From Acidobacteriota bacterium (GTDB lineage: Bacteria > Acidobacteriota > Terriglobia > Terriglobales > Acidobacteriaceae): 32,641 nt of DNA. Made by a program: the position numbers and the translations under genes. Shown here piece after piece: positions 26,001 to 32,641 of the stretch (position 1 is its first letter; each line of letters begins with the position of its first letter). Location: contig JAJXWS010000039.1 of NCBI GenBank assembly GCA_021781495.1, positions 1 to 32,641 of the forward strand, in the 5' to 3' direction. The notes beneath the pieces are model-generated. The model worked only from the letters and a program-made list of their open reading frames with translations, was not told the origin of the DNA and made no database searches.

Positions 26001-26705
26001 GGGCATGCCGTCGTAGTACACCTCGTCGAGACGACCCTGGCTGCCCGATCCGGCAAAAACCGAGGTGGAGTACTCAGCAGACGAGTTGGCGATCGTGACT
26101 CCGGGAACCAGACTGATGAACTTGACCGGGTCGCGGGGTGAGCCGGCGCTGGTGCCGCTCATCTGCAGCGGCAGCTCCGTATACTCCTTATTCTCCACCG
26201 TGGTCCCAAGCGAGGAGCTGGCGGTATCCAGCTGCGGCGGGGCGCCGGTGACCACCACCGTCTCCTGCTCGCCGCCGGCGCTTAGAACCAGGTTCAGGCC
26301 GACCTGCTGGGTTGCGTCTACCTGCACGTTTTCCTGCTTCGTCGTCTTGAATCCCTTGGCAGAGGCCACAACCGTATACACGCCGGCGTCGAGCGGGGCT
26401 ATGTTGTAATAGCCCGTCGTCGATGTCTTGCGGGTAATCACCACGCCTGTCGCCACATTGGTTACGGTGACCGTGGCATCGGAAATCACCGCACCGGTGG
26501 AGTCTGAAACCAGACCCAAAAGACTGCCCTTGCCCGCAAACTGCGCATGGGCTTGGATATGGAAGGCGAGCAATGCCACAAGCAGCAAAACCGCGTTCCG
26601 ATAATGTTGTAACGTGCTTTTTCCAGCTCTTCTTCCAGCGCGGGTGACCTCCGCACCAGAGGGCCGGCTCAAGCAACCGATCACGCTGACTCCCTCTGTC
26701 AACAT
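23037..26705 (-). CDS. Oar-like TonB-dependent receptor with carboxypeptidase-regulatory-like domain
   Basis: 1222 residues from the ATG at 26705. AAGGAG at 26712-26717 with a 6-base spacer favours it over the ATG at 26732, whose GGAGG lies only 3 bases away. A hydrophobic signal segment (AVLLLVALLAFHIQAHAQ) follows a long charged leader. Next comes a CarboxypepD_reg-like sandwich (GSLLGLVSDSTGAVISDATV ... GYYNIAPLDAGVYTV), a plug-like region (VVVTGAPPQLDTASSSLGTT) and a beta-barrel of about 950 residues ending in a terminal aromatic (ARINF), the outer-membrane sorting signal. These giant receptors are expanded in Acidobacteriota and are thought to import oligosaccharides or other large ligands. 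It is the first gene of a unit with the double-TetR and beta-helix genes. Confidence 0.92.
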   Translation of the reverse strand: MLTEGVSVIGCLSRPSGAEVTRAGRRAGKSTLQHYRNAVLLLVALLAFHIQAHAQFAGKGSLLGLVSDSTGAVISDATVTVTNVATGVVITRKTSTTGYYNIAPLDAGVYTVVASAKGFKTTKQENVQVDATQQVGLNLVLSAGGEQETVVVTGAPPQLDTASSSLGTTVENKEYTELPLQMSGTSAGSPRDPVKFISLVPGVTIANSSAEYSTSVFAGSGSQGRLDEVYYDGMPASSLYLQGDSRAVSNSISVEAVDQFQVITGIIPAQYQGIGVQNYTVRSGSNQFHGSVFEYFRNTALDTWGFFNPWIINKITGKAVKPVEHQNEFGGRIGGHALRNRLFFFSAYDAYRYSANTSPTYATIPTLAERNGDFSAYQPIYDPTSTDCSTGNCTRSQVSYNGMSNVLNPAQISAVAGKLQSLLPTPTNSNLTNNYLGSFPTSQTTWAIDNKVDWNINENHRLSAVVAFDEQGTPRAVGYGNPLPLPYEPSYIWHSKNPTILLEDNYVIRPNLVNSFRYGYMRFWGPVQNPSQAKQYGLGTLAGMQGLPVGQATEAFPNTSFSDAYGLSGWAGGKAYNSITNNFTLQDDMQYIRGRHSLSFGFLHQWLEVNNMSWTGGTSPVYLNFNSAQTADYDSTGKLLSSTGNAYASFLFGAVNQGVLYDYSAAATIGTRSRPTSLYFQDDYKASQRLTLNLGLRWDFYPPSTEVQNRYSWMNPATVNSAVNYPGALQFAGGGTYGCNCSTPIHNYYKNFGPRVGFAYQINDQTVVRGGYGISYAHATGVTGVASLANEQLGYAAVPNEVGQNGAQAFMLDSGFPTYTKGPFINSSFNTGGAVNYLDPAVGARAPYIESWSAGLERMINQNLVLQAAYLGTEGHFLPVNAYGHPGRGNWSNELNPKYLALENATINGASVNLLGAQATPANIAAAQAIVPDVTLPYPTFKGTIAQMLRPFPQYSGVNDVAGNVSNSNYQSLQLTAKERDFHGVSFTFNYVLQREYDDNGAYRSAYLPSYVDRSYGSTDSRHVVNAYGVYSLPYTRQSRGPGAVKALLGDWKLAGIYTHSTGTPIGITLNACSTLYYQGTCYPNLNPNYSGNARIHGSWGHGVQGNHTAINFIDPAAFSTPYNLTFGNAPRTAPFNLRGPSMWDIDMSLKREVPLHDRVHLLLDLSAYNVTNSVIFAIGNTTVQATTPGQPVLNTSSTALGQVTGQANMPRDIQLAARINF

Positions 26706-26870
26706 CCCTATCTCCTTTAATCTCGATGGCATAGACCTCCGGATGGCCGGGCGCGGAGGCGCTATGCGCGTGCCTTACTGCCCTGTCAGTCACGAGGAGA
26801 AACTGCGGATCGAAAGAATCAGCCAGTACAAGGCTGGAGAATAAATCATCTTTCTTTGCTCACAGAATTC

Positions 26871-26890
26871 TACCTAACGACCGATAGGTA
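26871..26890. promoter_or_regulatory. putative TetR-type operator upstream of receptor gene
   Basis: TACCTAACGACCGATAGGTA is an inverted repeat with perfect 6-base arms (TACCTA/TAGGTA). Eight of ten half-site positions match overall. The AC-CTA...TAGGT pattern is typical of TetR-family operators. It lies 166 bases upstream of the receptor start, within the promoter region shared with the divergent MFS gene. The natural candidate regulator is the double-TetR protein encoded next to the receptor. Confidence 0.5.
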
Positions 26891-26981
26891 AGGCGGGATA
26901 ATTGAAACACCTGTTAGCAGAATTCGTCAACAAAAAATCTTCAAAGGACTGACCTCTAACGCTTCAATGTTCGTGGAAATC

Positions 26982-27011
26982 TTGTATATTATTGTAAATA
27001 AACAATATAAT
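26982..27011 (+). promoter_or_regulatory. possible promoter in AT-rich stretch before MFS gene
   Basis: A perfect TATAAT at 27006-27011 is preceded by TTGTAT (26982-26987) at an 18-base spacing. The surrounding 26930-27040 stretch is strikingly AT-rich against a GC-rich background and contains the inverted repeat TATTGT-AAATAA-ACAATA. The -35 match is poor (three of six), and the predicted leader to the MFS start would be about 165 bases. Confidence 0.35.
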
Positions 27012-27182
27012 GAACAAATCTACAAAAACGCATACGCAAGCCGCGATATCAACTTCAGCGTGGTCTGACCTCGTGGCAGGACCTTGCTGCGCTCGCGGAG
27101 GCCAGCCATCCTCCCCGCCAGGTCTCCGCCGCGTCTGTTAGCCTCCTGTAGAAGAGCTTCTCCGGCCGGCCTTGAATCACCC

Positions 27183-28427
27183 ATGATCCGAACGAACGCA
27201 TTGCGGATTTCTCCTCTGCTCGGTCAGCCTGGCTTTCTCAGGCTTGCCCTGGCTGTCGTTCTCTTCAATGCCGGTTATTCCATCTATATCTTCCTGTTCA
27301 ACTTCTTCCTGGAGTCCCAGCAGCAACACGAGTCCCGCATGGGCGCCCTGACCGGAGCCATGGTGCTGGGCGGCGCTCTGGGCGCATTGCCGGTTGGGCG
27401 CCTGGCAAACCGGCTGGGCAGTGTTCGAACCCTGGCGATGAGCCTGGCCGGCGCCGGTATCCTGCTGGGCTTGCGCCTGCTGCCTGTGGGCTTTCTTCTC
27501 CAGTGGCTCCTGGCCGCTGCCTCGGGCGTCTTTCTGGCCGGATGGACGGTGCTGATCTTCCCCTTGATTGCGGGATTGGTGCCCCAGGACAGGCGTGACG
27601 GCGCCTTTCAGATCTTCTACGGACTGGCCACCGGGGCTGGCTGTCTGGGTGCGATCGTGGGCGGCAACTTTCCCAGTCTCTGCGCCCGCTTTCTGCCGAT
27701 GCTCTTGCTGACAAACCGCGAGCGTTTGGGCCTGCTGGCGGCAGCCGCGCTGGTCTGCCTCTCGGCTTTTTCGCTGCCGCGCATGCAGACCGCCGAGCCG
27801 GAGACTGCGCTCCTCCCGCTGCGGCCCAGCAGGCGCCTGACCGGCCTGCTGACACTGAGCGCGTGGTGGGCCTTCCTGCTCGGAGCGATCAATCCCTTCA
27901 GCGGAATCTACTTCCTCAACCAGTTCCACATGCAGGTCTCCGCCATAGGCTGGTACTTCTTTGTGGTTCAGGCCGTCGTAGCCCTTGGCCTGCTGGCTGC
28001 CGGCGCCAGCCGCCTGTCGTCGCTGCCCGCATGGAAGCTTTTTCTTGGAGCACAACTGTTGGTTGCCCTGTCGATACTGGGGCTGGGGACGCGCCTGCTC
28101 TGGTTTGCCCAGGCGGCATATCTGCTCTTCATGCTTGCCCAGCAGTTTTCGCAGCCAGCCATGCAGTCTCTGCTGTTGCACCGGGCGTCGCAAACTGTAC
28201 GCAACTCAATTGCTGGCTGGAACACGCTGTTTGCCACGCTTGCCCAGTCCATCTCCGCGCCGGTGTTTGGCTTGCTCTGGGCACACTGGGGATACTCTGC
28301 TGTTCTGCCGTTGCTGGCGCTCCTCACGTTTTTGACCACGGCAGCTGTCGCGGCAATCCCGATGTCCTGGGCTCATCCATCACCAGACCACGCGCCCAAT
28401 CGCATCTCAGAAGAGTATCCGCAATAA
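27183..28427 (+). CDS. MFS transporter
   Basis: 414 residues from the ATG at 27183; an upstream in-frame start adds 33 residues of non-membrane sequence, and there is no strong Shine-Dalgarno for either. Roughly twelve hydrophobic helices appear. The loop between helices 2 and 3 has the MFS motif in weak form (GALPVGRLANRLGSVR, cf. G-x-L-(A/S)-D-R-x-G-R). A central basic loop (RLTGLLTLSAW after PLRPSRR) separates the two six-helix halves. The substrate cannot be read from sequence. It is divergent from the TonB receptor across the 450-base region holding the putative TetR operator, so it may belong to the same regulon. It converges with the following gene. Confidence 0.85.
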   Translation: MIRTNALRISPLLGQPGFLRLALAVVLFNAGYSIYIFLFNFFLESQQQHESRMGALTGAMVLGGALGALPVGRLANRLGSVRTLAMSLAGAGILLGLRLLPVGFLLQWLLAAASGVFLAGWTVLIFPLIAGLVPQDRRDGAFQIFYGLATGAGCLGAIVGGNFPSLCARFLPMLLLTNRERLGLLAAAALVCLSAFSLPRMQTAEPETALLPLRPSRRLTGLLTLSAWWAFLLGAINPFSGIYFLNQFHMQVSAIGWYFFVVQAVVALGLLAAGASRLSSLPAWKLFLGAQLLVALSILGLGTRLLWFAQAAYLLFMLAQQFSQPAMQSLLLHRASQTVRNSIAGWNTLFATLAQSISAPVFGLLWAHWGYSAVLPLLALLTFLTTAAVAAIPMSWAHPSPDHAPNRISEEYPQ

Positions 28428-28497
28428 ATCGGCCACAGAACGCATCCGCAACAGAACGAGCGTCCGCGCGGCCTGGCACGGCTTTCCACTTGTGCAA

Positions 28498-28544
28498 GCG
28501 GAGTGAATGTAACCTGCAATCTAACCTGCGCGCATTCACTCCGC
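28498..28544. terminator. perfect 12-base inverted repeat between convergent genes (candidate bidirectional terminator)
   Basis: GCGGAGTGAATG (28498-28509) and CATTCACTCCGC (28533-28544) are exact complements separated by 23 bases. The loop contains a direct repeat, AACCTGC-AATCT-AACCTGC. The hairpin lies between the 3' ends of two convergent genes, where a bidirectional terminator is expected. Neither side has a run of T, so it may instead be an mRNA-stabilising stem or a small repetitive element. Confidence 0.45.
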
Positions 28545-28557
28545 GGCAGTTTCACCC

Positions 28558-30162
28558 TTAACGGACTCGGATCGCCATGGCAGGCAGCATGTGGAATGAG
28601 TCCGGCCCGCGTTGTGTTCCTGGCCGTAGATAATTCCGCAAACTGAACGCGATAGAATCCTTTGTTTCCGGCGGGACCAGTTTCGTGCTGATCTCGAAGC
28701 AGTTCTTTTCGCCGGTCACGCTCTCGACCACGGAGCAGTCTCGCGCGAAGTAATAGAGAAACAGGCAATCGGTGGTGTTCGCGTGGTCGGTTGCCGGACA
28801 GCTCGTCCCGGATACGGCTCCTGCAAATCCACTTGCGGTGTCTGTGAGGACAACATCGGAAAGGTTTGCCACGCCGATGTATTGCGAGACTTTATTGACG
28901 CCGAGCGCAACGTAGGTTGCGTTCCCTGTTCTTGTTCCAAGGGTGCCGGCAAGGGCGTAGACTTCGCCGTTGTCGAAGGACGCGCGCCCATAGAGCTGAA
29001 GGTCCATATCCCAGTTGTCCAGCAGGCAGTTTTCGCCAATCGCCATGCAGAGCGGTCCCACTTCCCATATCGGATCGATCTCCAGATCCATAAAGTGCTG
29101 CGCTCCCATGTCTGAACAATCGTCCTTGGTGCAATGCATACCCCATTTGCTGGCGACCGCCGAGATCAGGTGATTCAGATCGGACGCGAACACGCTCTTT
29201 TCATCAAAAGCTGTTCTGGCTTCGAGATCATCTTTGGTGAACGCAGGATAAGGCTCGGGCTGGTGATGGATATCCCTAACGCGCAGCACGGCCATCGGCA
29301 GGTTCTTTCTCCAGATATACGAGGGAGTACCAGGCGCGCCGCCGTCGTCCGGCTGTGCATAACGAAACCAGGTGACAAAATCATCCGACGCGAGATCCAG
29401 GCCGACATTGACGTTGGAAGGAACAGGGTCGGTAAAGATCGCTTCGTCGGCCACGCCGATTCCGGCAAGGGCATTGCGAACCGCCATGTTCATGCGCTTG
29501 TCCGGGGTGACGATGAAATAACGCTGCTGGCCAAACGCTGTGTTGGCCTGCCGTTCAATGACCACATGGTTGATGGGATTGCTAAAGCTTGAGCCAACAA
29601 AAATGCGCTCCGGAATATCGTCCGGGAGAGGGACATTTCTGAAAAAGAGAGGGACGACGAAGTCCGGGAGAACTCCTGCATTCGTGAGCGCCACCATGTT
29701 CAGGTACGTTGCACTGCTTGTGTCATACGTTCCTTGCCGGGTGAACATCCAACTCTGCTCAGAAAAGAAGCGAGCCTGCGGAGGCATCTGCGCAAGAATG
29801 ATGATTGCTTCGTGCGGGTCGAGACGGAAGACATCTTCGTACTTCGAGGGCGACGGTCCCCAGACCGTCCTGATCTGCGGAATCGTGGCTTCATCCGGCC
29901 ACGGGGGAGCGGCCACAATGACATAGGGCGCCGCCGGATTGTTGCCAAGGCACAACCCAATCCGGTCAAAGGTATATTGACAATCCTCGATTCTCCATAG
30001 CTTCACATAGCCACGGTTGACCTCAAAACCCTGCCTCAGGAGCACATGGCTGAGCTGCTGCGCAGTGCGCTCCATTTGCCCGGCATTCAGGTTTTGCGAA
30101 ACAGCCCAGGGCGTCAGGCTGGCGCAGGCCAACCCAAGGGCGAGATACCAACGAGTTTTCAT
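28558..30162 (-). CDS. secreted protein of unknown function, 534 residues
   Basis: The start ATG at 30162 is set by AAGGAG (30171-30176) 8 bases upstream. It opens on a Sec signal peptide (MKTRWYLALGLACASLTPWAVSQ). I do not recognise the family. Visible features are a YTFDRIGLCLGNNPAAPYVI segment, and several cysteine pairs that suggest a disulfide-bonded periplasmic or extracellular fold (GMHCTKDDC, CMAIGENC, TSCPATDHANTTDC, FARDCSVVE, KNC). The C-terminal part is rich in short beta-type segments, and the chain ends at MLPAMAIRVR. There is no lipobox and no transmembrane helix beyond the signal. It stands alone, convergent with the MFS gene. Confidence 0.8.
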   Translation of the reverse strand: MKTRWYLALGLACASLTPWAVSQNLNAGQMERTAQQLSHVLLRQGFEVNRGYVKLWRIEDCQYTFDRIGLCLGNNPAAPYVIVAAPPWPDEATIPQIRTVWGPSPSKYEDVFRLDPHEAIIILAQMPPQARFFSEQSWMFTRQGTYDTSSATYLNMVALTNAGVLPDFVVPLFFRNVPLPDDIPERIFVGSSFSNPINHVVIERQANTAFGQQRYFIVTPDKRMNMAVRNALAGIGVADEAIFTDPVPSNVNVGLDLASDDFVTWFRYAQPDDGGAPGTPSYIWRKNLPMAVLRVRDIHHQPEPYPAFTKDDLEARTAFDEKSVFASDLNHLISAVASKWGMHCTKDDCSDMGAQHFMDLEIDPIWEVGPLCMAIGENCLLDNWDMDLQLYGRASFDNGEVYALAGTLGTRTGNATYVALGVNKVSQYIGVANLSDVVLTDTASGFAGAVSGTSCPATDHANTTDCLFLYYFARDCSVVESVTGEKNCFEISTKLVPPETKDSIAFSLRNYLRPGTQRGPDSFHMLPAMAIRVR

Positions 30163-30527
30163 CCGTCTTTCTCCTTGGTGCCGGGTCGCCAAGCCGTGTA
30201 GCCTGCCAGGCTGATACGCACGTCAATGGCTCAACCCGTCACCCCTCGTAAGAGAAGAGACAGTTCGAGGGAGGGCAAGGATGGCGCCTCAGGGGGTGTG
30301 CGGAGCGAGAGGAGATGCTCCTCGGTGAGGTAGAAATCCGCTCGGAATCAGACCACCAAAACCGGTCCGGATCAGTGATCACCAACACGGAGTTGCGTGA
30401 TAAGCCTATGCACTTCAGAAGAGGTACGCGCTTGCATCCGAGCGAACCCCGCCTTTCAGCGGCATCGGCGCACACATGCTGCAGGAATGGGACCATGGCG
30501 TGGCCTGCTCTCCCGTGCATCCGAAGC
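30163..30527. other. 365-base intergenic region
   Basis: It separates the divergent secreted-protein and HD-like genes and presumably contains both promoters; I could not place either one with confidence. A small hairpin, GAGGAG-ATG-CTCCTC, occurs near 30310-30325. The plus frame is open through most of it, but the residues before the proposed start at 30528 look non-coding. Confidence 0.4.
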
Positions 30528-31070
30528 ATGCCAAGCACCCTTGACTTGCTCGCCGGGCAGCTTTCTCATGTGTCTATGCACTGGCTAAGCGCAATAGATT
30601 TTGATGCTCTGTGGAAGGTGGTCATCTCCGACTTCAAGGGCGACTGCCACTCAATTCATGGCCCAGGGCACTGGCGGAGAGTGGAGGCGAATGGTCTTGC
30701 TATAGCCGCCAGCAATCAGGCTTCCGTGCCTGTGGTCCGTCTCTTCGCGCTCTTTCATGACAGCTGCCGGGTCGATGACGGCTCTGAGTTTGTGCATGGC
30801 GAACTTGCGGCACAGTATGCCGCATCGCTTCGCGGCAAGCTGTTCGACATAGACGACGAAAGTTTTGGGCAACTGCAGTATGCATGCCAATGGCATACGC
30901 ATGGCAACATCAGCAGCGATCCAACGATCGGCGCCTGCTGGGATGCTGACCGTCTGGACCTGACTCGCATCGGCATTCTTCCGAACCCGAGGTTCCTCAG
31001 CACGGATGCCGGTCGGCATCTTGCCGCGCAATATGCATCTCGCCCCTCAGGCCATCCCGATCTTGTCTGA
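30528..31070 (+). CDS. HD-domain-like hydrolase, small
   Basis: 180 residues from the ATG at 30528; ATG 30576 is an alternative, and neither has a clear Shine-Dalgarno. Metal-ligand motifs fit an HD-superfamily phosphohydrolase in order: IHGPGHWRRVE (first His), RLFALFHDSCRVDDGSEFVHGE (the HD pair), WHTHGN, and ACWDADRLDLTRIG with the distal Asp. The small single-domain form resembles uncharacterised HD proteins whose substrates are nucleotides or other phosphate esters; I cannot name one. The gene is monocistronic, between the divergent secreted-protein gene and the tRNA pair. Confidence 0.7.
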   Translation: MPSTLDLLAGQLSHVSMHWLSAIDFDALWKVVISDFKGDCHSIHGPGHWRRVEANGLAIAASNQASVPVVRLFALFHDSCRVDDGSEFVHGELAAQYAASLRGKLFDIDDESFGQLQYACQWHTHGNISSDPTIGACWDADRLDLTRIGILPNPRFLSTDAGRHLAAQYASRPSGHPDLV

Positions 31071-31379
31071 GAACGCGTGGAAGCAGATACGCTGGTGCGA
31101 CAGTACTTTGAGGCTCAATCGCCCGGCAGTCCGGCATGAAAACGAGCGAGCCCAGGACGGGATGTTCTGGAACTCCCGGAAGAGCCGGAAGTGGGTCTTC
31201 AGCGGTGTTTTTCACGGCAACGATCAAATGCCGCTGCGTGAAGCACAACCCGGTACAAGAGGCGGAACCGTCTCCCGAGCCGTTTCGACCGATAAAGCGA
31301 CTCCCCCGCCGCAGAGCAACAGCAATCCCCATTGAGGCGCCTGATGCGGTGCGGTGAAAGTCTAAGTTGTTTAGGAGTT
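31071..31379. other. 309-base gap before tRNA pair
   Basis: I see no supportable gene. Minus-strand frames that run through here start inside the tRNA-Cys gene and are artefacts of tRNA sequence. The terminator of the minus-strand tRNA transcript should lie here, but no clear hairpin plus T-run is visible. Confidence 0.5.
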
Positions 31380-31454
31380 TGGAGGCGCGGGCCGGGATCG
31401 AACCGGCGCATAAAGGTTTTGCAGACCTCTCCCTTACCACTTGGGTACCGCGCC
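31380..31454 (-). tRNA. tRNA-Cys (GCA)
   Basis: The reverse strand starts GGCGCGG and ends CCGCGCC-U-CCA, so the acceptor stem is fully paired and CCA is encoded. The anticodon loop is CUGCAAA with anticodon GCA, closed by AGGU/ACCU pairs. The T arm is GCCGG-UUCGAUC-CCGGC. Total 75 bases. It lies 77 bases downstream of the tRNA-Gly gene in the same direction. Confidence 0.95.
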
Positions 31455-31531
31455 TTGGCAGGGCCGCCTTTGCTGCGATGCGGATCGCTCGATATCACCC
31501 TAGCCAACCCGGCAGGCGCCGGAGGGCGATA

Positions 31532-31606
31532 TGGAGCGGGAGACGAGATTTGAACTCGCGACCCTCGCCTTGGCAAGGCGATGCTCTACCACTGAGCTAC
31601 TCCCGC
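31532..31606 (-). tRNA. tRNA-Gly (GCC)
   Basis: The reverse strand starts GCGGGAG-UA-GCUC-AGUGGUA-GAGC. The anticodon arm is UCGCC-UUGCCAA-GGCGA with anticodon GCC. The T arm is GCGAG-UUCAAAU-CUCGU (one G-U pair), and the acceptor is closed by CUCCCGC-U-CCA with encoded CCA. Total 75 bases. It is the first gene of a two-tRNA transcript. Confidence 0.96.
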
Positions 31607-31620
31607 TTACGTCAAGTTTG

Positions 31621-31649
31621 AGTATACTGGGCGACCCATCTCCGGTCAA
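31621..31649 (-). promoter_or_regulatory. sigma-70 type promoter of the tRNA-Gly/tRNA-Cys transcript
   Basis: On the minus strand TTGACC (31649-31644) is followed after exactly 17 bases by TATACT (31626-31621). That is five of six matches at each hexamer with ideal spacing. The -10 lies 14 bases before the mature tRNA-Gly 5' end. The -35 overlaps the last codons of the upstream ABC-ATPase gene. Confidence 0.8.
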
Positions 31650-32455
31650 ACCGCCGCCGCAGAGGCGCTCGCCGGCGCTTTTTCCACACCGGAGCGCGAC
31701 CCGGTTTCGATCCGCACAATCTCTCCGTCGCGCATGTACAGGATGCGTCCGGCAATGGACGCGGCTTCGGGATTGTGCGTAATCATCAGCGTGGTCTGGC
31801 CCAGCTCCTGGTTGGAGCGCTGCAGCATGTGCAGCACCGCGTCGGAGTTTTTGCTGTCCAGGTTGCCCGTCGGTTCATCGGCCAGCACAATCGCCGGCCG
31901 CGTAATCAGCGCCCGCGCAATGGCCACGCGCTGCTGTTCGCCGCCGCTCAGCTCTGAGGGGCGGTGCTTCAGCCGGCCGCGGATCGAAAGAATATCGCCC
32001 AGGTGGTCCAGATACGCGCGATCCATCGGCTCCTTGCGCCCGCTCACCTCGTAGGCAATCTCGATGTTGCCCATGGCGGAGAGGGTCGGCAGCAGGTTGA
32101 AGCGCTGGAAGACGAACCCGATGCGGTGTTTGCGCAGCCGGGTACGCTCGGCATCGCTCAGGCTGGCAAAGTCAATGCCGTCAATCAGAATCCGCCCGGA
32201 TGTAGCCCGCGTCAGGCCGCCCAGCAGGTAGAACAGTGTGGACTTGCCCGAACCTGAAGGGCCCACAATGGCCACAAACTCGCCGGGCTCCACGGCAAAG
32301 GAGACGCCGCGCAGGGCTTGTACCTGGACGCGGCCCGCGGAGTAAACCTTGGTCAGGTTTTCGGCAAGAATGATCGGCGAGGAGTTTTCAGGCTGCACAC
32401 CCTGTATTGTAAATGCGGCGCTTCCCCGGCTGCTCCCTTTAAAATAGAGCTGCAC
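31646..32455 (-). CDS. ABC transporter ATP-binding protein (LolD/MacB/FtsE type)
   Basis: 269 residues from a GTG at 32455; a GTG at 32398 would give 250 residues, nearer the usual size of about 230-250, and neither has a clear Shine-Dalgarno. ATPase motifs in order: Walker A GPSGSGKST, Q-loop VFQRFNLLPTLSAMGNIE, signature LSGGEQQRVAIARAL, Walker B IVLADEPTGNLDS and the H-loop in MITHNP. The FNLLPTLSA and TGNLDS sequences place it in the type VII (lipoprotein-release/MacB-like) group, whose partner permease has a large periplasmic domain. No permease gene is in the window. The C-terminal tail (EKAPASASAAAV) is an extra low-complexity extension. The divergent partial gene starts 26 bases away. 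Confidence 0.92.
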   Translation of the reverse strand: MQLYFKGSSRGSAAFTIQGVQPENSSPIILAENLTKVYSAGRVQVQALRGVSFAVEPGEFVAIVGPSGSGKSTLFYLLGGLTRATSGRILIDGIDFASLSDAERTRLRKHRIGFVFQRFNLLPTLSAMGNIEIAYEVSGRKEPMDRAYLDHLGDILSIRGRLKHRPSELSGGEQQRVAIARALITRPAIVLADEPTGNLDSKNSDAVLHMLQRSNQELGQTTLMITHNPEAASIAGRILYMRDGEIVRIETGSRSGVEKAPASASAAAV

Positions 32456-32480
32456 CGATCTTCAAGCAGGTTTGGGATTC

Positions 32481-32641
32481 ATGACCGTCGATTTGAAATC
32501 AACCCTTGTCACGACCTTAAAGACTGCGGCCTCCCAGGCGGGCCTGGCGCTCCAGTCCATCACCGCCGGCACTGACTTTAACGGGCAGCCCACCACCATC
32601 TTTCGCCTCGGCCTGTCCGGCGCCGAGGACCGCTCGCTGCA
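32481..32641 (+). CDS. hypothetical protein, N-terminal part (runs off right edge)
   Basis: The ATG at 32481 opens a frame that remains open to the window edge (53 codons). It begins MTVDLKSTLVTTLKTAASQA and continues with ITAGTDFNGQPTTIFRLGLSGAEDRS. The composition is protein-like, and the gene is divergent from the ABC ATPase with a 25-base gap. There is no signal peptide. Too little is present for a family call. Confidence 0.5.
   Translation, partial: MTVDLKSTLVTTLKTAASQAGLALQSITAGTDFNGQPTTIFRLGLSGAEDRSL

Noticed and set aside
27060-27072. GGTCTGACC palindrome, considered as a FadR/GntR-type operator for the MFS gene
   Set aside because: Only 9 bases, the outer positions do not fit the TNGTNNNACNA pattern, and no GntR gene is nearby.
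27177-28193. 338-codon minus-strand frame opposite the MFS gene
   Set aside because: Gln/Arg/Gly-rich antisense shadow; the plus strand clearly encodes membrane helices.
30997-31621. Frames on both strands through the tRNA genes, with residues such as CAGSIPARAS and EARAGIEPAH
   Set aside because: These are well-known false translations of tRNA genes. The tRNA structures explain the sequence.

Overview
The window is GC-rich bacterial chromosome that most resembles a soil Acidobacteriota (Terriglobia/Acidobacteriaceae type). This is inferred from a very large Oar-like TonB-dependent receptor with an N-terminal carboxypeptidase-regulatory-like domain, secreted carbohydrate-active-type proteins, a group 1 O2-tolerant-type uptake hydrogenase, and scattered single genes with relict fragments between them. 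No phage, CRISPR array or intact insertion sequence is visible.

Layout. 1-1.1 kb: tail of a cyclic-nucleotide-binding-domain protein, then a convergent RNase T2 lipoprotein gene. 1.1-1.8 kb: about 700 bases with no supportable gene. 1.8-11.25 kb: a 3023-residue Tc-toxin A-subunit-like protein (transthyretin-like N-terminus, VRP1-type region, ABC-toxin/neuraminidase-like region, channel and TcB-binding region), followed after 2 bases by a minimal nucleotidyltransferase (MNT). No TcB or TcC gene is present. 11.24-11.45 kb: a stranded fragment that looks like the extreme C-terminus of GTP-dependent PEP carboxykinase. 11.59-15.74 kb: a hyaABCD-type [NiFe]-hydrogenase operon (small subunit, large subunit, cytochrome b, maturation protease). 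A perfect CRP-type palindrome lies about 130 bases upstream, and the small subunit carries the extra cysteines of the O2-tolerant 4Fe-3S cluster. 15.73-17.85 kb: a minus-strand cluster of M20 amidohydrolase, TRIC-like membrane protein and a small coupled ORF.

17.85-18.5 kb holds a degenerate IS3-type transposase scrap. 18.5-26.7 kb is a minus-strand gene set: TonB-dependent receptor, then a regulator made of two TetR units in one polypeptide, then a 1022-residue secreted beta-helix plus DUF6298-like protein. A TetR-type inverted repeat lies upstream of the receptor gene. The set looks like a regulated outer-membrane uptake and polysaccharide-processing unit. 27.2-28.4 kb: an MFS transporter reading the other way. 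28.6-30.2 kb: an unrecognised secreted 534-residue protein. 30.5-31.07 kb: an HD-domain-like protein. 31.4-31.6 kb: tRNA-Gly(GCC) and tRNA-Cys(GCA) on the minus strand behind a near-consensus sigma-70 promoter. 31.6-32.5 kb: a LolD/MacB-type ABC ATPase. From 32.48 kb a partial gene runs off the right edge.

The strongest candidate for an undescribed system is the solitary TcA-like giant protein coupled to an MNT gene. The second is the receptor / double-TetR / beta-helix unit with its putative operator. All assignments rest on reading motifs in the translations; no database search was run.
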